A stretch of 50,945 nt of DNA from contig CAZKOM010000007.1 of the NCBI GenBank assembly GCA_964554385.1, positions 1 through 50,945 of the forward strand, read 5' to 3'. Origin of the DNA: JAGKXC01 sp964554385 (GTDB taxonomy: Bacteria > Bacteroidota > Bacteroidia > NS11-12g > UBA955). Under the pieces are notes generated by a model. That model was not told the origin of the DNA. It ran no database searches and worked only from the letters and a program-made list of their open reading frames with translations. A program made the translations under genes and the position numbers. Below are positions 41,905 to 49,873 of the stretch, one piece after another (the first letter of the stretch is position 1; the number at the start of each line of letters is the position of its first letter).

Positions 41905-43248
41905 ATGAATCGTTTGAAAATCTATTTAATTGTTTTTCTAATGTTTTTGAGTGCTGCAGCCGGGGCTCAGGATTTTACGTTTGAGTATGAGAACATAGAT
42001 GATTCTACGTTATGGTTTGTGAAGAATAATACGGCCAATCCAGTGAAACCAACATCGGTAACATTGAATTGGTATCACATGAAGCCCTATTTTGTTGCTT
42101 GGAATAATGATCCGGATCAACCGTTTTACAATAACACAAACCGAGAAACGAACTTAGGATTTAAGTATACATGGAAGTATAAAACCACCTACGGTTGTAG
42201 TATTGCTGATACCATTCCTGCTGGGGGACGTGTGCAAGTGGCTATGACCGTAAATTATGATGAGAATAACAGTGATACGGTAATGCCAGCCAATGTGACT
42301 TTGTTTGTAAATAAGGTAACTGGATTTGAGGAGCTGGAGGTGATTCCTAAAGGCAGTACCTGTGGTTTCAAGCGTATTTATTTGAATAGCTATCATAAGA
42401 ATCAAGGGATTTCTTATTTTTCAACGGTTTGGACCCCTATAACCAGTGGGAATTGTGTGGATGGTTTGGGGATGTTAATGGTTCCATTCAATGGATTTAA
42501 TTTGAAACCAACACCGTCCGCTGTTATGCCGCAGTGCGCCAATGGTCGATTATGGACATCCTACGGTTATCCTATAGACAGTCAATTGTATTATGACGGT
42601 ACGGAATCGGATGTAACCTATTGGAAGCAGGTTATTCAGGGGTTAGATCCGGGTGATTATTTGGCATATGCTTCACATGTGACGGTTAGTAAGGGCTTCG
42701 TAGAAAACCTAAAATCCGAATTTGAATCCATTGGTGTGGATGTAGATAAATTGATTAGTGGTTGGAGTTCGTCGTCGGCGCAGTTGTTGATATTGGGTAG
42801 AAAAGGGGTTGGAAAAGGGAAGGCAGGTATGGTGTTTTCGCCGATTAACAATAATGCTTCGCCTAAGTCGGTTGTGGGAAATTTTGTAATGATCAAGAAC
42901 CAAGCGTTGGACGAGATGAAGCCATATCCCCAATGTTATGAAGCTATTTCTGTGGTGCATAAGCCCTATATTCCGGATACTTCATGGGTTTCAGTGCGAG
43001 ATCAATCGATTAGGGTACGTATTTCTCCCAATCCTGTTGTGGATGATTGTCTTGTCCAATTGAATAAGCCAGTTTCAGGATATTTTTTGGTAAACGCCAT
43101 GGGTCAGATTATGAAGAGCGAGGAATTCAATGTGATGGCAACTGATTTTTCAATACCGATGGCTGAATTATCCGCAGGCTTGTACTATTTGGTGTTTAAA
43201 GAGGTAAATGGGACAGTAAGTTATCGCAAAATCGTTCAAAAACAATAG
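41905..43248 (+). CDS. T9SS-exported protein with a module resembling those beside C25 peptidases
   Basis: The 447-residue protein starts with a signal peptide (MNRLKIYLIVFLMFLSAAAGAQ). Residues about 255-320 (GLDPGDYLAYASHVTVSKG, ESIGVDVDKLISGW, AQLLILGRKGVGKGKAGM) look like the repeated module found in Bacteroidota T9SS proteins of the gingipain/PorU (C25) group, which here is without any peptidase domain. The C-terminus is a type A sorting domain (VRISPNPVVDDCLVQLN ... AGLYYLVFK). It is likely to be shown on the surface. Function unknown. Confidence 0.75.
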   Translation: MNRLKIYLIVFLMFLSAAAGAQDFTFEYENIDDSTLWFVKNNTANPVKPTSVTLNWYHMKPYFVAWNNDPDQPFYNNTNRETNLGFKYTWKYKTTYGCSIADTIPAGGRVQVAMTVNYDENNSDTVMPANVTLFVNKVTGFEELEVIPKGSTCGFKRIYLNSYHKNQGISYFSTVWTPITSGNCVDGLGMLMVPFNGFNLKPTPSAVMPQCANGRLWTSYGYPIDSQLYYDGTESDVTYWKQVIQGLDPGDYLAYASHVTVSKGFVENLKSEFESIGVDVDKLISGWSSSSAQLLILGRKGVGKGKAGMVFSPINNNASPKSVVGNFVMIKNQALDEMKPYPQCYEAISVVHKPYIPDTSWVSVRDQSIRVRISPNPVVDDCLVQLNKPVSGYFLVNAMGQIMKSEEFNVMATDFSIPMAELSAGLYYLVFKEVNGTVSYRKIVQKQ

Positions 43249-43270
43249 AATACTTAAGATCGAGTTTCTT

Positions 43271-43278
43271 TAGATTTG
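43271..43278 (+). promoter_or_regulatory. -7-like box TAGATTTG before the SRPBCC gene
   Basis: TAGATTTG fits TAnnTTTG and ends five bases before ATG 43284. No TTG is well placed upstream, so this is a partial promoter. If used, the mRNA would be nearly leaderless. Confidence 0.4.
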
Positions 43279-43283
43279 TGGGC

Positions 43284-43712
43284 ATGGAAATGATTGAAGT
43301 ACGTACTCAGGTGAAGGGTACTATAGAGCAAATTTGGGATTGTTTTACGAATCCACTGCACATTACAGGTTGGAACTTTGCGTCGGACGATTGGCATTGC
43401 CCCAAGGCAGAGTCTATTTTGGAAGAAGGAGGTAAGTTTTGTTATACGATGGCGGCGAAAGACGGTTCTATGTCGTTTGATTATTGGGGTCATTTTCGAA
43501 AAATCGAGCCTAATGGATTGTTGGAATTTTCCTTGGGTGAGGATTTAGGCGAAAGTAGATGGGTGGGTGTTGAGTTTAAAGAAATGCCAAATGGTGAAGG
43601 GGTAGAAGTAGTTGAGCGGTTTGTTCCTGAAGATCAGAATCCGTTAGACATGCAGCGTATGGGCTGGCAAATGATTTTGGATAATTTTAAGAAGTATTGC
43701 GAATCGCTTTAA
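43284..43712 (+). CDS. SRPBCC/AHSA1 family protein
   Basis: The 142-residue protein has the START/Bet v1-like fold: EVRTQVKGTIEQIWDCFTNPLHITGWNF, an acidic/aromatic middle (SFDYWGHFRKIEPNGLLEFSL) and the end GWQMILDNFKKYCESL. These proteins bind small hydrophobic ligands, and the AHSA1 subset is loosely related to an Hsp90 co-chaperone. No ligand can be named. The ATG at 43284 is preferred over a GTG two codons upstream that lies within the promoter-like box. Confidence 0.85.
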   Translation: MEMIEVRTQVKGTIEQIWDCFTNPLHITGWNFASDDWHCPKAESILEEGGKFCYTMAAKDGSMSFDYWGHFRKIEPNGLLEFSLGEDLGESRWVGVEFKEMPNGEGVEVVERFVPEDQNPLDMQRMGWQMILDNFKKYCESL

Positions 43713-43726
43713 TTAATAATAATAAA

Positions 43727-43772
43727 ACAATATAGCAATATTGCTATATTGTGAATTTTAATTTTATCTTTG
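43727..43772 (+). promoter_or_regulatory. ars operator and promoter
   Basis: A perfect 26-bp palindrome (43727-43752, centre AATATT) covers the -33 TTG (43741-43743), which is 21 bases before the -7 box TATCTTTG (43765-43772), 16 bases before the arsR ATG. Such a position is typical of an ArsR repressor that lets go on binding arsenite. Confidence 0.8.
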
Positions 43773-43788
43773 TGGGGAATTAAACCAG

Positions 43789-44121
43789 ATGGGCGTCACA
43801 AAGGAATTAGATTACACGCAAACACAATTGTTGATTTCAACGCAATTGAAAGCGTTGGGGCATCCAGCTAGAATTGCTATTGTTGAACATTTGTTAAGTG
43901 TAAATTCTTGTATTTGTGGGGATTTGGTGGATCAATTGGAATTGTCTCAGCCTACCATTTCTCGACATCTCCAGGAGTTGAAATCGGCTGGGATCATTCG
44001 AGGGACAATTAGCGGGAATTCGGTTTGCTATTGTCTAAATACAGAGGCTATCGCCGGATTGAGGAATTATTTTGAATCTATGCTGCCTGTTTTGGAGGCG
44101 CAGAATTTATGTTGTAAATAG
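43789..44121 (+). CDS. arsR: ArsR family arsenic-responsive repressor
   Basis: The 110-residue protein has the winged-helix core KALGHPARIAIVEHLLS and CGDLVDQLELSQPTISRHLQELKSAGIIRG. The metalloid-sensing cysteines are C41 and C43 in SCICGDL, with further Cys in VCYCLN and LCCK near the C-terminus that may help bind As(III). It represses the ars operon through the palindrome just upstream. It is followed by DUF6428, ACR3 and arsC genes, each close, so one operon. Confidence 0.95.
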   Translation: MGVTKELDYTQTQLLISTQLKALGHPARIAIVEHLLSVNSCICGDLVDQLELSQPTISRHLQELKSAGIIRGTISGNSVCYCLNTEAIAGLRNYFESMLPVLEAQNLCCK

Positions 44122-44129
44122 TTATAAGT

Positions 44130-44603
44130 ATGAATGTTACAGATTTTAAAAAACATTTAAAGGGGTTAGGCGAATTAATTTTTGAAACTCCTGTAGGTTT
44201 GGTTCCAGCGCATTTTCATGTAACTGAAATTGGGTTGCATATTAAGCAATATGTAGATTGTGGCGGTCAAATGCGTTCGGAAAAAAAGGCCAGCATGCAG
44301 TTGTGGGTAGCAGATGATTTGGACCATCGATTATCATCGGAAAAATTAATTGGAATTGTGGAATCATCGGAGTTGTTATTCGGGATTGAGTTGTTGGAAT
44401 TGGAGGTAGAATACCAAGGGCAAACTATTGAGCGTTATGGATTACAGTTTGAAAATGGGATTTTTAAGTTGCTTTCATTGAAAACCGATTGTTTAGCACC
44501 GGATCGATGCGGTATCCCTATGAAGACTTCAGATAAAAAGAAAGTAAATCTTGCTGAATTAACGCAATCTTCTTGTTGTACGCCCGGTGGCGGTTGTTGT
44601 TAA
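44130..44603 (+). CDS. DUF6428 family ars-operon protein with Cys-rich tail
   Basis: The 157-residue protein is the DUF6428 type that recurs in Bacteroidota ars operons: FETPVGLVPAHFHVTEIGLH, QYVDCGGQMRSEKKASMQLW, and TDCLAPDRCGIPM. It ends in SSCCTPGGGCC, a cluster of four cysteines well suited to bind As(III) or another soft metal. Its function has not been shown as far as I know; a metallochaperone or sensor for the pump is a reasonable guess. It follows arsR by eight bases and precedes the ACR3 gene by 11. Confidence 0.85.
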   Translation: MNVTDFKKHLKGLGELIFETPVGLVPAHFHVTEIGLHIKQYVDCGGQMRSEKKASMQLWVADDLDHRLSSEKLIGIVESSELLFGIELLELEVEYQGQTIERYGLQFENGIFKLLSLKTDCLAPDRCGIPMKTSDKKKVNLAELTQSSCCTPGGGCC

Positions 44604-44614
44604 ATAAACCGAAT

Positions 44615-45646
44615 ATGAAAACACGATTAAAGTTTTTGGACAGGTACCTAACGTTTTGGATTTTTTTAGCCATGGGGTTAGGGGTTGCTTTAGGCTATGG
44701 GATACAAGGGTTTTCGGATGGAATTAATTCTCTTTCAGTGGGTACAACCAATGTGCCTCTGGCGATTGGATTGATTTTGATGATGTATCCCCCGTTGGCG
44801 AAGGTTGATTTTGCAAAAATCCCATCGGTGTTGAGTAATCCGAAATTGCTTATAAGCTCGTTTATCATTACTTGGATTGTTGGACCCTTGTTGATGTTTT
44901 TGTTGGCCGTAAATTTATTGTCTGGGTATCCTGAGTATATTACGGGTTTGATAATTATTGGGTTGGCTCCGTGCATCGCCATGGTGATTGTTTGGAGTGA
45001 ACTGGCTCAAGGGAATAGGGAATTAACCGCAGGTTTGGTAGGGATAAATAGTTTATTGCAGGTATTTTTCTTTAGTGCCTATGCTTATTTCTATTTAGAA
45101 ATAGTTGCACCGTGGTGGGGGATTCCTGGGTTATCCTTGGATATTACTTTTTGGGAAATTGCCAATACGGTTGGTCTTTACTTGGGTATTCCATTTGCGG
45201 CAGCCGTTATTTCTCGTTGGGTGCTGATTCGTAGTAAAGGCATGGAGTGGTTTAATCGGAAATATCTACCCGTTGTGTCACCCATTACATTAATTGCCCT
45301 GCTTTTAACCATTGTAATCATGTTTGCGTTGAAGGGTGAAACCTTGGTTTCTCTTCCGTTGGATGTGCTTAGAGTGGCATTGCCCTTGGTTATCTTTTTT
45401 GCTATTATGTTCTTTTTAATGTTTTGGGTATCCAAGAAATTGGGAGTCTCGTATGCCGATGCCGCATCCGTTTCATTTACTGCGTCGGGAAATAATTTTG
45501 AACTAGCAATTGCGGTGAGTATAGGTGTTTTTGGACTGAATAGCGGGCAAGCTTTTGCCGGCGTAATTGGTCCCTTGGTTGAGGTTCCTGCTTTGATACT
45601 TTTAGTTAAAGCGGCATTTTGGTTGAAAAATAAATGGTGGAAATAA
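44615..45646 (+). CDS. arsB: ACR3 family arsenite efflux permease
   Basis: The 343-residue inner-membrane protein has ten helices. The start at MKTRLKFLDRYLTFWIFLAM is the family N-terminus. The conserved Cys is in IGLAPCIAMVIVWSELAQGN, required for As(III) transport in ACR3 proteins, and the C-terminal FTASGNNFELAIAVSIGVFG and VIGPLVEVPALI are hallmarks. It pumps arsenite out with the proton gradient. It stands between DUF6428 and arsC, four bases from arsC. Confidence 0.95.
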   Translation: MKTRLKFLDRYLTFWIFLAMGLGVALGYGIQGFSDGINSLSVGTTNVPLAIGLILMMYPPLAKVDFAKIPSVLSNPKLLISSFIITWIVGPLLMFLLAVNLLSGYPEYITGLIIIGLAPCIAMVIVWSELAQGNRELTAGLVGINSLLQVFFFSAYAYFYLEIVAPWWGIPGLSLDITFWEIANTVGLYLGIPFAAAVISRWVLIRSKGMEWFNRKYLPVVSPITLIALLLTIVIMFALKGETLVSLPLDVLRVALPLVIFFAIMFFLMFWVSKKLGVSYADAASVSFTASGNNFELAIAVSIGVFGLNSGQAFAGVIGPLVEVPALILLVKAAFWLKNKWWK

Positions 45647-45650
45647 TTCG

Positions 45651-46067
45651 ATGAAAAATATATTGGTACTTTGCACAGGCAACAGTTGCAGGAGTCAAAT
45701 TGCTGAAGCTTACTTGCGACACTTTGCTGGAGATTTAGCAAAGATTTTCAGTGCGGGAGTAGAAACACACGGAGTTAATCCCAAGGCGATTGCCACCCTG
45801 GCTGAAGATGGATTGGACATCACTCATCATACTTCCAATCACGTGGATGAATATTTGCATATTCCTTTCGATTATATTATCACTGTGTGTGATAATGCGC
45901 AAGAACGCTGCCCTATTTTCCCATCATCGGCCCAGCGTTTTCATTTTAATTTTCCGGATCCTGCCAAGGCTCAAGGGACGGACGATGAAATAATGCAACA
46001 ATTTGCTTCGGTTCGTGAACAAATAAAGCAGTATTGCAAAGAATTTGTTGAGAATCACTTGCAATAA
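45651..46067 (+). CDS. arsC: Arsenate reductase, thioredoxin-coupled LMW-phosphatase type
   Basis: The 138-residue protein has the P-loop CTGNSCRS (Cys8, Arg14) and the redox pair Cys80 and Cys87 in VCDNAQERC, spaced exactly like Cys10/82/89 of the S. aureus enzyme. It reduces arsenate to arsenite, passing the disulfide to thioredoxin; the arsenite is then exported by ACR3. It is the last gene of the ars operon. A weak hairpin (AAATCGT ... ACGATTT) follows the stop. Confidence 0.95.
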   Translation: MKNILVLCTGNSCRSQIAEAYLRHFAGDLAKIFSAGVETHGVNPKAIATLAEDGLDITHHTSNHVDEYLHIPFDYIITVCDNAQERCPIFPSSAQRFHFNFPDPAKAQGTDDEIMQQFASVREQIKQYCKEFVENHLQ

Positions 46068-46069
46068 AT

Positions 46070-46094
46070 CGTAATTATTTTTAACGATTTTGTG
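46070..46094 (+). terminator. Weak hairpin after arsC
   Basis: AAATCGT and ACGATTT, separated by 11 A/T-rich bases, with a few Ts after. The stem is short and A/T rich, so it is only a weak terminator candidate for the ars operon. Confidence 0.35.
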
Positions 46095-46138
46095 ATTTTT
46101 CGTAATACCCTTTCCCGGGTAAATTTTTACTTTGGGTT

Positions 46139-47146
46139 ATGGTAATTCGATGGAAATCCTTGTTTTATAGCAGATTACTGATAAGGATAGAGAGCGGTAA
46201 TTTTCTGTTGCCTCTAGCACTTTTGGTTTTTCTGGTTTTTAGTTTTTCAAGTTGTACCGTCGAAAAACAATACCATTCTGCAGGTTATCGTGTTACTTGG
46301 AACTCGGAGTTAATATCTGCTAGTAAATCGCCCAATTCTCGAGTAAATTCTCAACATCCGAATTTATCGAAAAAGTCGTCAAAACCACTTAGTCAGTTTT
46401 TGGTTGGGCCTCATACCGAAGATACTTCCAGCAACGATATTGATTCTTGGATTTTGGCGAAATATCGTAAAATGGATGTTCCTATGGATTATCTTACGGA
46501 TTACAGCAAGCAAATTCTACTTAGGCCGTATTTCCGACATGATTCTATTGTTAAAAAGCACAAATTGGTTTCTGTTTACACACGAGATAAGGTGTTGGTA
46601 GGGAAGTTGATGGGGGTGTCTGAGTCGGGTGTTTTTATTTTAAATAATAAAAAATCTATTTCTCTCATGGAGAATTGGGAAAGTAGTAAAGATCAGAAAA
46701 AGATACTGGGTAAGTTATGTTACATACCTTTTACAGAGATTAAGGCGATACAAAAGGGAGGTACGTTTTTATATAAGTTTCAGATTATTTTACAGCCTTT
46801 TTTTCAATGGATAAGTTTATTAATTGTATTGATTTTATCCTTTGTGGCGTTGTTGTTGGCTGCTCGTGCAACGGCGGGTTCCGGTGGATCGGCATCTGGA
46901 GACGGATTTAAAGCCGCATTTTTGCTTTTTTTGGTAATTGCTGTGGCAGTAGCAGCAGTGTGTACCTTTATTATCGGGATGTTGCTCGCTCCACCAGTTT
47001 GGATAATTCACCAACTGTTTTGGGGAATTCCGGGCCGATATTGGTCAATAAAAGGCGATAGTTATCGGGGAGAACAATTTTTTAAATCCATGATGCGTTC
47101 TCCCCGAAAACTAAAAATTATTCGTAGACGGTTTTTACGGGCTTAA
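46139..47146 (+). CDS. Predicted lipoprotein/membrane protein, unknown
   Basis: The 335-residue protein has a lipobox SSC at Cys39 after a hydrophobic stretch, followed by KQYHSAGYRVTW, a motif common in Bacteroidota lipoproteins of unknown role. A small beta module (KVLVGKLMGVSESGVFILNN, IPFTEIKAIQKG; about 155-215) resembles the one in the outer-membrane protein at 28614-29609. Two membrane helices follow (about 222-245 and 262-292). TTACTTTG (46127-46134) ends four bases before ATG 46139. The topology (lipid anchor plus two helices) is unusual, so the lipobox may be part of a first membrane helix. Confidence 0.65.
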   Translation: MVIRWKSLFYSRLLIRIESGNFLLPLALLVFLVFSFSSCTVEKQYHSAGYRVTWNSELISASKSPNSRVNSQHPNLSKKSSKPLSQFLVGPHTEDTSSNDIDSWILAKYRKMDVPMDYLTDYSKQILLRPYFRHDSIVKKHKLVSVYTRDKVLVGKLMGVSESGVFILNNKKSISLMENWESSKDQKKILGKLCYIPFTEIKAIQKGGTFLYKFQIILQPFFQWISLLIVLILSFVALLLAARATAGSGGSASGDGFKAAFLLFLVIAVAVAAVCTFIIGMLLAPPVWIIHQLFWGIPGRYWSIKGDSYRGEQFFKSMMRSPRKLKIIRRRFLRA

Positions 47147-47164
47147 TTGGTTGGTATCAGTAAT

Positions 47165-48058
47165 TTATTTTCCACTTTCGGGGATGCCCAATAGCGGAGT
47201 TTTTCCATCGGTAATGATTACTTTGGAGTTCTGACTTTGGGAAAGCGCTCTAAATGCTTCAATTTGATTGTTTTTTAAAATGTCTGGAGTAAGGGATCGA
47301 GAAAGCATATCATTCCCTTTTGCTCTTGCGTCCGCTTCAATTTTTATAGCGCTTGCTTGTCCCTCGGCTTTGATTTTCGCTACTTCGGCTTGAGCTTGGG
47401 CACCGATGATGGCGGCTTGTTTATCCCCTTCAGCAGCGATTGCCTTTCGTTCGGCCTCCAATTTTTCTTTTTGTTTGGTGAATTCCATTCGCTGGGCTTC
47501 TTGTTCGGCACGAAGTTTTTCTTCAATTGCAGCAGACAATCCTTGCGGTAAGGATATCGATTTTAGTAGTACATTTTCCACGATAAACCCTTTATCGCCC
47601 AAGATTTCCATCATGGTATCCCGGATGTTTCGTTCAATTCTTGCTCTTTCTCCACTATGCATATCTTTTGCATAATATTTAGAGGTTACATCGGCTGCGG
47701 CAGATCTGAAAACCGGTAAAATAACAACATCTTCATAGCGCATCCCAATGTTTTTTATTACATCTGGTGCGGATTTTTTTTCAATTCGATAGAGAATAGA
47801 GATTTCCGATTGAATGGTTAACCCTTCTCTACTTGGTAAAGGAAGTTTTACTTCTAAGTTCACGGTTCTGGTTGGCACAATGAGCACTCGTGTAATAAAC
47901 GGGTTGTAGAAGCGGATGCCAGGCTCATAGGATTGGCTACTTAACTTTCCTAATTTTCGTTTTACACCTGTTTCACCGGGTTTAACCACAGTACAAGAAG
48001 CAAAAAATAAACCGCAGAGGGTTAAAAGGGCTGCAATATTTGTGACTTTTTGGTTCAT
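47165..48058 (-). CDS. SPFH/Band 7 (prohibitin-like) lipoprotein
   Basis: The 297-residue protein has a lipobox (LFFASC, Cys21) and the prohibitin pattern: GETGVKRKLGKLSSQSYEPGIRFYNPFITRVLIVPTR, SISLPQGLSAAIEEKLRAEQEAQ, and a long coiled coil (AEGDKQAAIIGAQAQAEVAKIKAEGQASAIKIEA, about 205-245). SPFH proteins form ring-shaped scaffolds on membranes and guard proteases such as FtsH. Here the anchor is a lipid, not a helix, so it may act in the periplasm. It is convergent with the gene at 46139. Confidence 0.9.
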   Translation of the reverse strand: MNQKVTNIAALLTLCGLFFASCTVVKPGETGVKRKLGKLSSQSYEPGIRFYNPFITRVLIVPTRTVNLEVKLPLPSREGLTIQSEISILYRIEKKSAPDVIKNIGMRYEDVVILPVFRSAAADVTSKYYAKDMHSGERARIERNIRDTMMEILGDKGFIVENVLLKSISLPQGLSAAIEEKLRAEQEAQRMEFTKQKEKLEAERKAIAAEGDKQAAIIGAQAQAEVAKIKAEGQASAIKIEADARAKGNDMLSRSLTPDILKNNQIEAFRALSQSQNSKVIITDGKTPLLGIPESGK

Positions 48059-48265
48059 GACGGCAATATAACTAACCTAAAAATCAATGTCTTACAGGTA
48101 TGTAATATCCCAATAGGAGTTCGTTGAACCGATTAAAATGCAGGACGAAGGACAGCGAAATGACTTAATGTATTTACCAATTATCTATTTCGTATAGCCA
48201 TATTTCGTGGATGTTGAATTAACTGATTTCGTTAATATATTGGCTTTCTAATTAGTTATACGCCT

Positions 48266-48691
48266 TCAGTTGGGTTTGATGGAGTGTCGAAATAGATAGT
48301 AAGGTAACCAAGCCATGGGGAAATAAGCCAATGTCAAATCCAGAATATTAAACCACCAAGGAGCGGGAAGTATAGCCACCATGTATGTGCCTGCAGCAAA
48401 AAACAATCCGCCTATAATCCAAAGGAAATACTTTAGTCTATTTGACTTTTTTAGGAATAATACGGCAAGGGTCCCGCTGAGCAAAGTTCCAAGTGCATGC
48501 GCTAAAAATGGGAAAATGAAATGTTTTGCCGATAATAATTTCATCGAGCTTTTTAACCCTTCTTCGGTACTGAAATCGGCTCCCGGCGGTAAAGGAATAA
48601 ATAGTTCTTGAATCTCAATGATTTTTCCATTCAATAATCCACCCAACAGGATGGATGCTATTAAAACAAGGATTTCGATTATTCTTTTCAT
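48266..48691 (-). CDS. Small four-helix membrane protein, unknown
   Basis: The start at ATG 48691 (MKRIIEILVLIASILLGGLLNG) gives 141 residues with four predicted membrane helices: about 3-21, 56-80, 86-105 and 112-135. Longer starts run into the divergent VOC gene and are unlikely. I recognise a Bacteroidota conserved hypothetical pattern (KHFIFPFLAHALGTLLSG, LPAPWWFNILDLTLAYFPMAWL) but no function. The 207 bases after its stop, to 48058, hold only a short inverted repeat (ATTAAC/GTTAAT). Confidence 0.7.
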   Translation of the reverse strand: MKRIIEILVLIASILLGGLLNGKIIEIQELFIPLPPGADFSTEEGLKSSMKLLSAKHFIFPFLAHALGTLLSGTLAVLFLKKSNRLKYFLWIIGGLFFAAGTYMVAILPAPWWFNILDLTLAYFPMAWLPYYLFRHSIKPN

Positions 48692-48805
48692 GGTGTTTTG
48701 ATGGGTAGGTAGGTGTCTGTGATTTGCAATTTTATATTCAAACTTACAAGATTGATTTATAAACCAAAGAAATACAGGTAGATTTGACATAAAAATCACA
48801 AGTAT

Positions 48806-49240
48806 ATGGCTACGAAATTTTCTATTTGTATTTGGAGTGAGCACAACGCTAAAGAAATGTCTGAGTATTACAGATTGGTATTTCCCGATTTTAAATTGGT
48901 ATCGGAAAATCCAATGGCCGTAGTGTTTGAAGTAGCTGGAAATCGGATTATGTGTTTGAATAATGGAAAAGGTAACGAGCGATTTAATGAGAAGATTTCC
49001 TTTGTTTTATCGGTAGACACACAGGAAGAAATTGATCATTATTGGGATTACTTTACCCAAGATGGCACAGCGGGCCAATGCGGTTGGCTGCAAGATAAAT
49101 ACGGTATCTCCTGGCAGATTGTACCTACTATTTTAGGAAAGTTAATGACCAATCCGGCAACTGCTCCGAAGGCAACCTATGCATTTATGCAAATGTCGAA
49201 ATTTGACATCGGCAAATTGGAGGCTGCTGTTGCAGACTGA
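48806..49240 (+). CDS. PhnB-like VOC family protein
   Basis: The 144-residue protein shows FSICIWSEHNAKEMSEYYRLVFPDFKL, FVLSVDTQEEIDHYWDYFTQDGTAGQCGWLQDKYGISWQIVP and PATAPKATYAFMQMSKFDIGKLEAA, the PhnB/3-demethylubiquinone-methyltransferase-like (DUF1338-type VOC) pattern. These are metal-dependent VOC relatives without a clear reaction in most cases. It lies 39 bases before the DoxX gene and may share its transcript. Confidence 0.88.
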   Translation: MATKFSICIWSEHNAKEMSEYYRLVFPDFKLVSENPMAVVFEVAGNRIMCLNNGKGNERFNEKISFVLSVDTQEEIDHYWDYFTQDGTAGQCGWLQDKYGISWQIVPTILGKLMTNPATAPKATYAFMQMSKFDIGKLEAAVAD

Positions 49241-49266
49241 AATTATTATTAATTAACAGGTATTAT

Positions 49267-49274
49267 TATCTTCG
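49267..49274 (+). promoter_or_regulatory. -7-like box TATCTTCG before the DoxX gene
   Basis: TATCTTCG ends five bases before ATG 49280; the same sequence lies four bases before the VOC gene at 29738. It differs from TAnnTTTG in one base, and no TTG is well placed upstream. Confidence 0.35.
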
Positions 49275-49279
49275 TTACT

Positions 49280-49729
49280 ATGTTTGGATTTAACATTAAT
49301 AAATCATTATTGCGCGATGATTATCAGATATATGACAATGAGGTAAAAAAGGATATGTTGTTGTTATTTGTAAGAGTATTTGCGGCGGTTTTGATGATGA
49401 CCCATGGTTTTCCAAAAATGGAAAAATTGATTGCGGGGGGAGAAATTAAATTTTACAACTTTATGTGGACCGGCCCAACAATATCTTTAGCTTTATGCGT
49501 AATAGGAGAATTGATAGCCCCAATTTTTGTAATTCTGGGTTATAAGTTTCGTGTAGCATGTTTTCTATTGGTATTTACTATGTTGGTTGCAGCATTTGGA
49601 GCTCATTTCTCCGATCCTTTGTCCGAAAAAGAGCATTCGTTGTTGTACTATCTATTGTTTTTAGTTTTGATGCAAACGGGACCAGGCAGATACAGTTTGT
49701 TGCATTGGTTGCAAGGAAGAAAGTCTTAA
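49280..49729 (+). CDS. DoxX family membrane protein
   Basis: The 149-residue protein has a charged N-terminus followed by four helices: LLLFVRVFAAVLMMTHGFPKMEKL, the loop IKFYNFMWTGPTISLALCVIGELIAPIFVILGYKFR, AFLLVFTMLVAAFGAHF and LLYYLLFLVLMQTGPG. This is the DoxX/DoxD-like pattern, related to quinol oxidase subunits and to small membrane proteins in oxidative stress complexes. Its specific role cannot be stated. Confidence 0.88.
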   Translation: MFGFNINKSLLRDDYQIYDNEVKKDMLLLFVRVFAAVLMMTHGFPKMEKLIAGGEIKFYNFMWTGPTISLALCVIGELIAPIFVILGYKFRVACFLLVFTMLVAAFGAHFSDPLSEKEHSLLYYLLFLVLMQTGPGRYSLLHWLQGRKS

Positions 49730-49873
49730 ATGGAGTGACCAATAAATCCGATTGAATTTATTACCTGATATTTTTCGACTGTCTTATTTTCAAAACTCAG
49801 ACTTCAATAGCTACATTCAGATTTCTATATTCATATTTAGATTGCTTTTCAATTCAAATAAAATAAGTTCAAT

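Noticed and set aside
48059..48265. Possible small RNA or gene in the 207-base spacer
   Set aside because: No open frame, no strong hairpin with T tract; only a 6-bp inverted repeat ATTAAC/GTTAAT.
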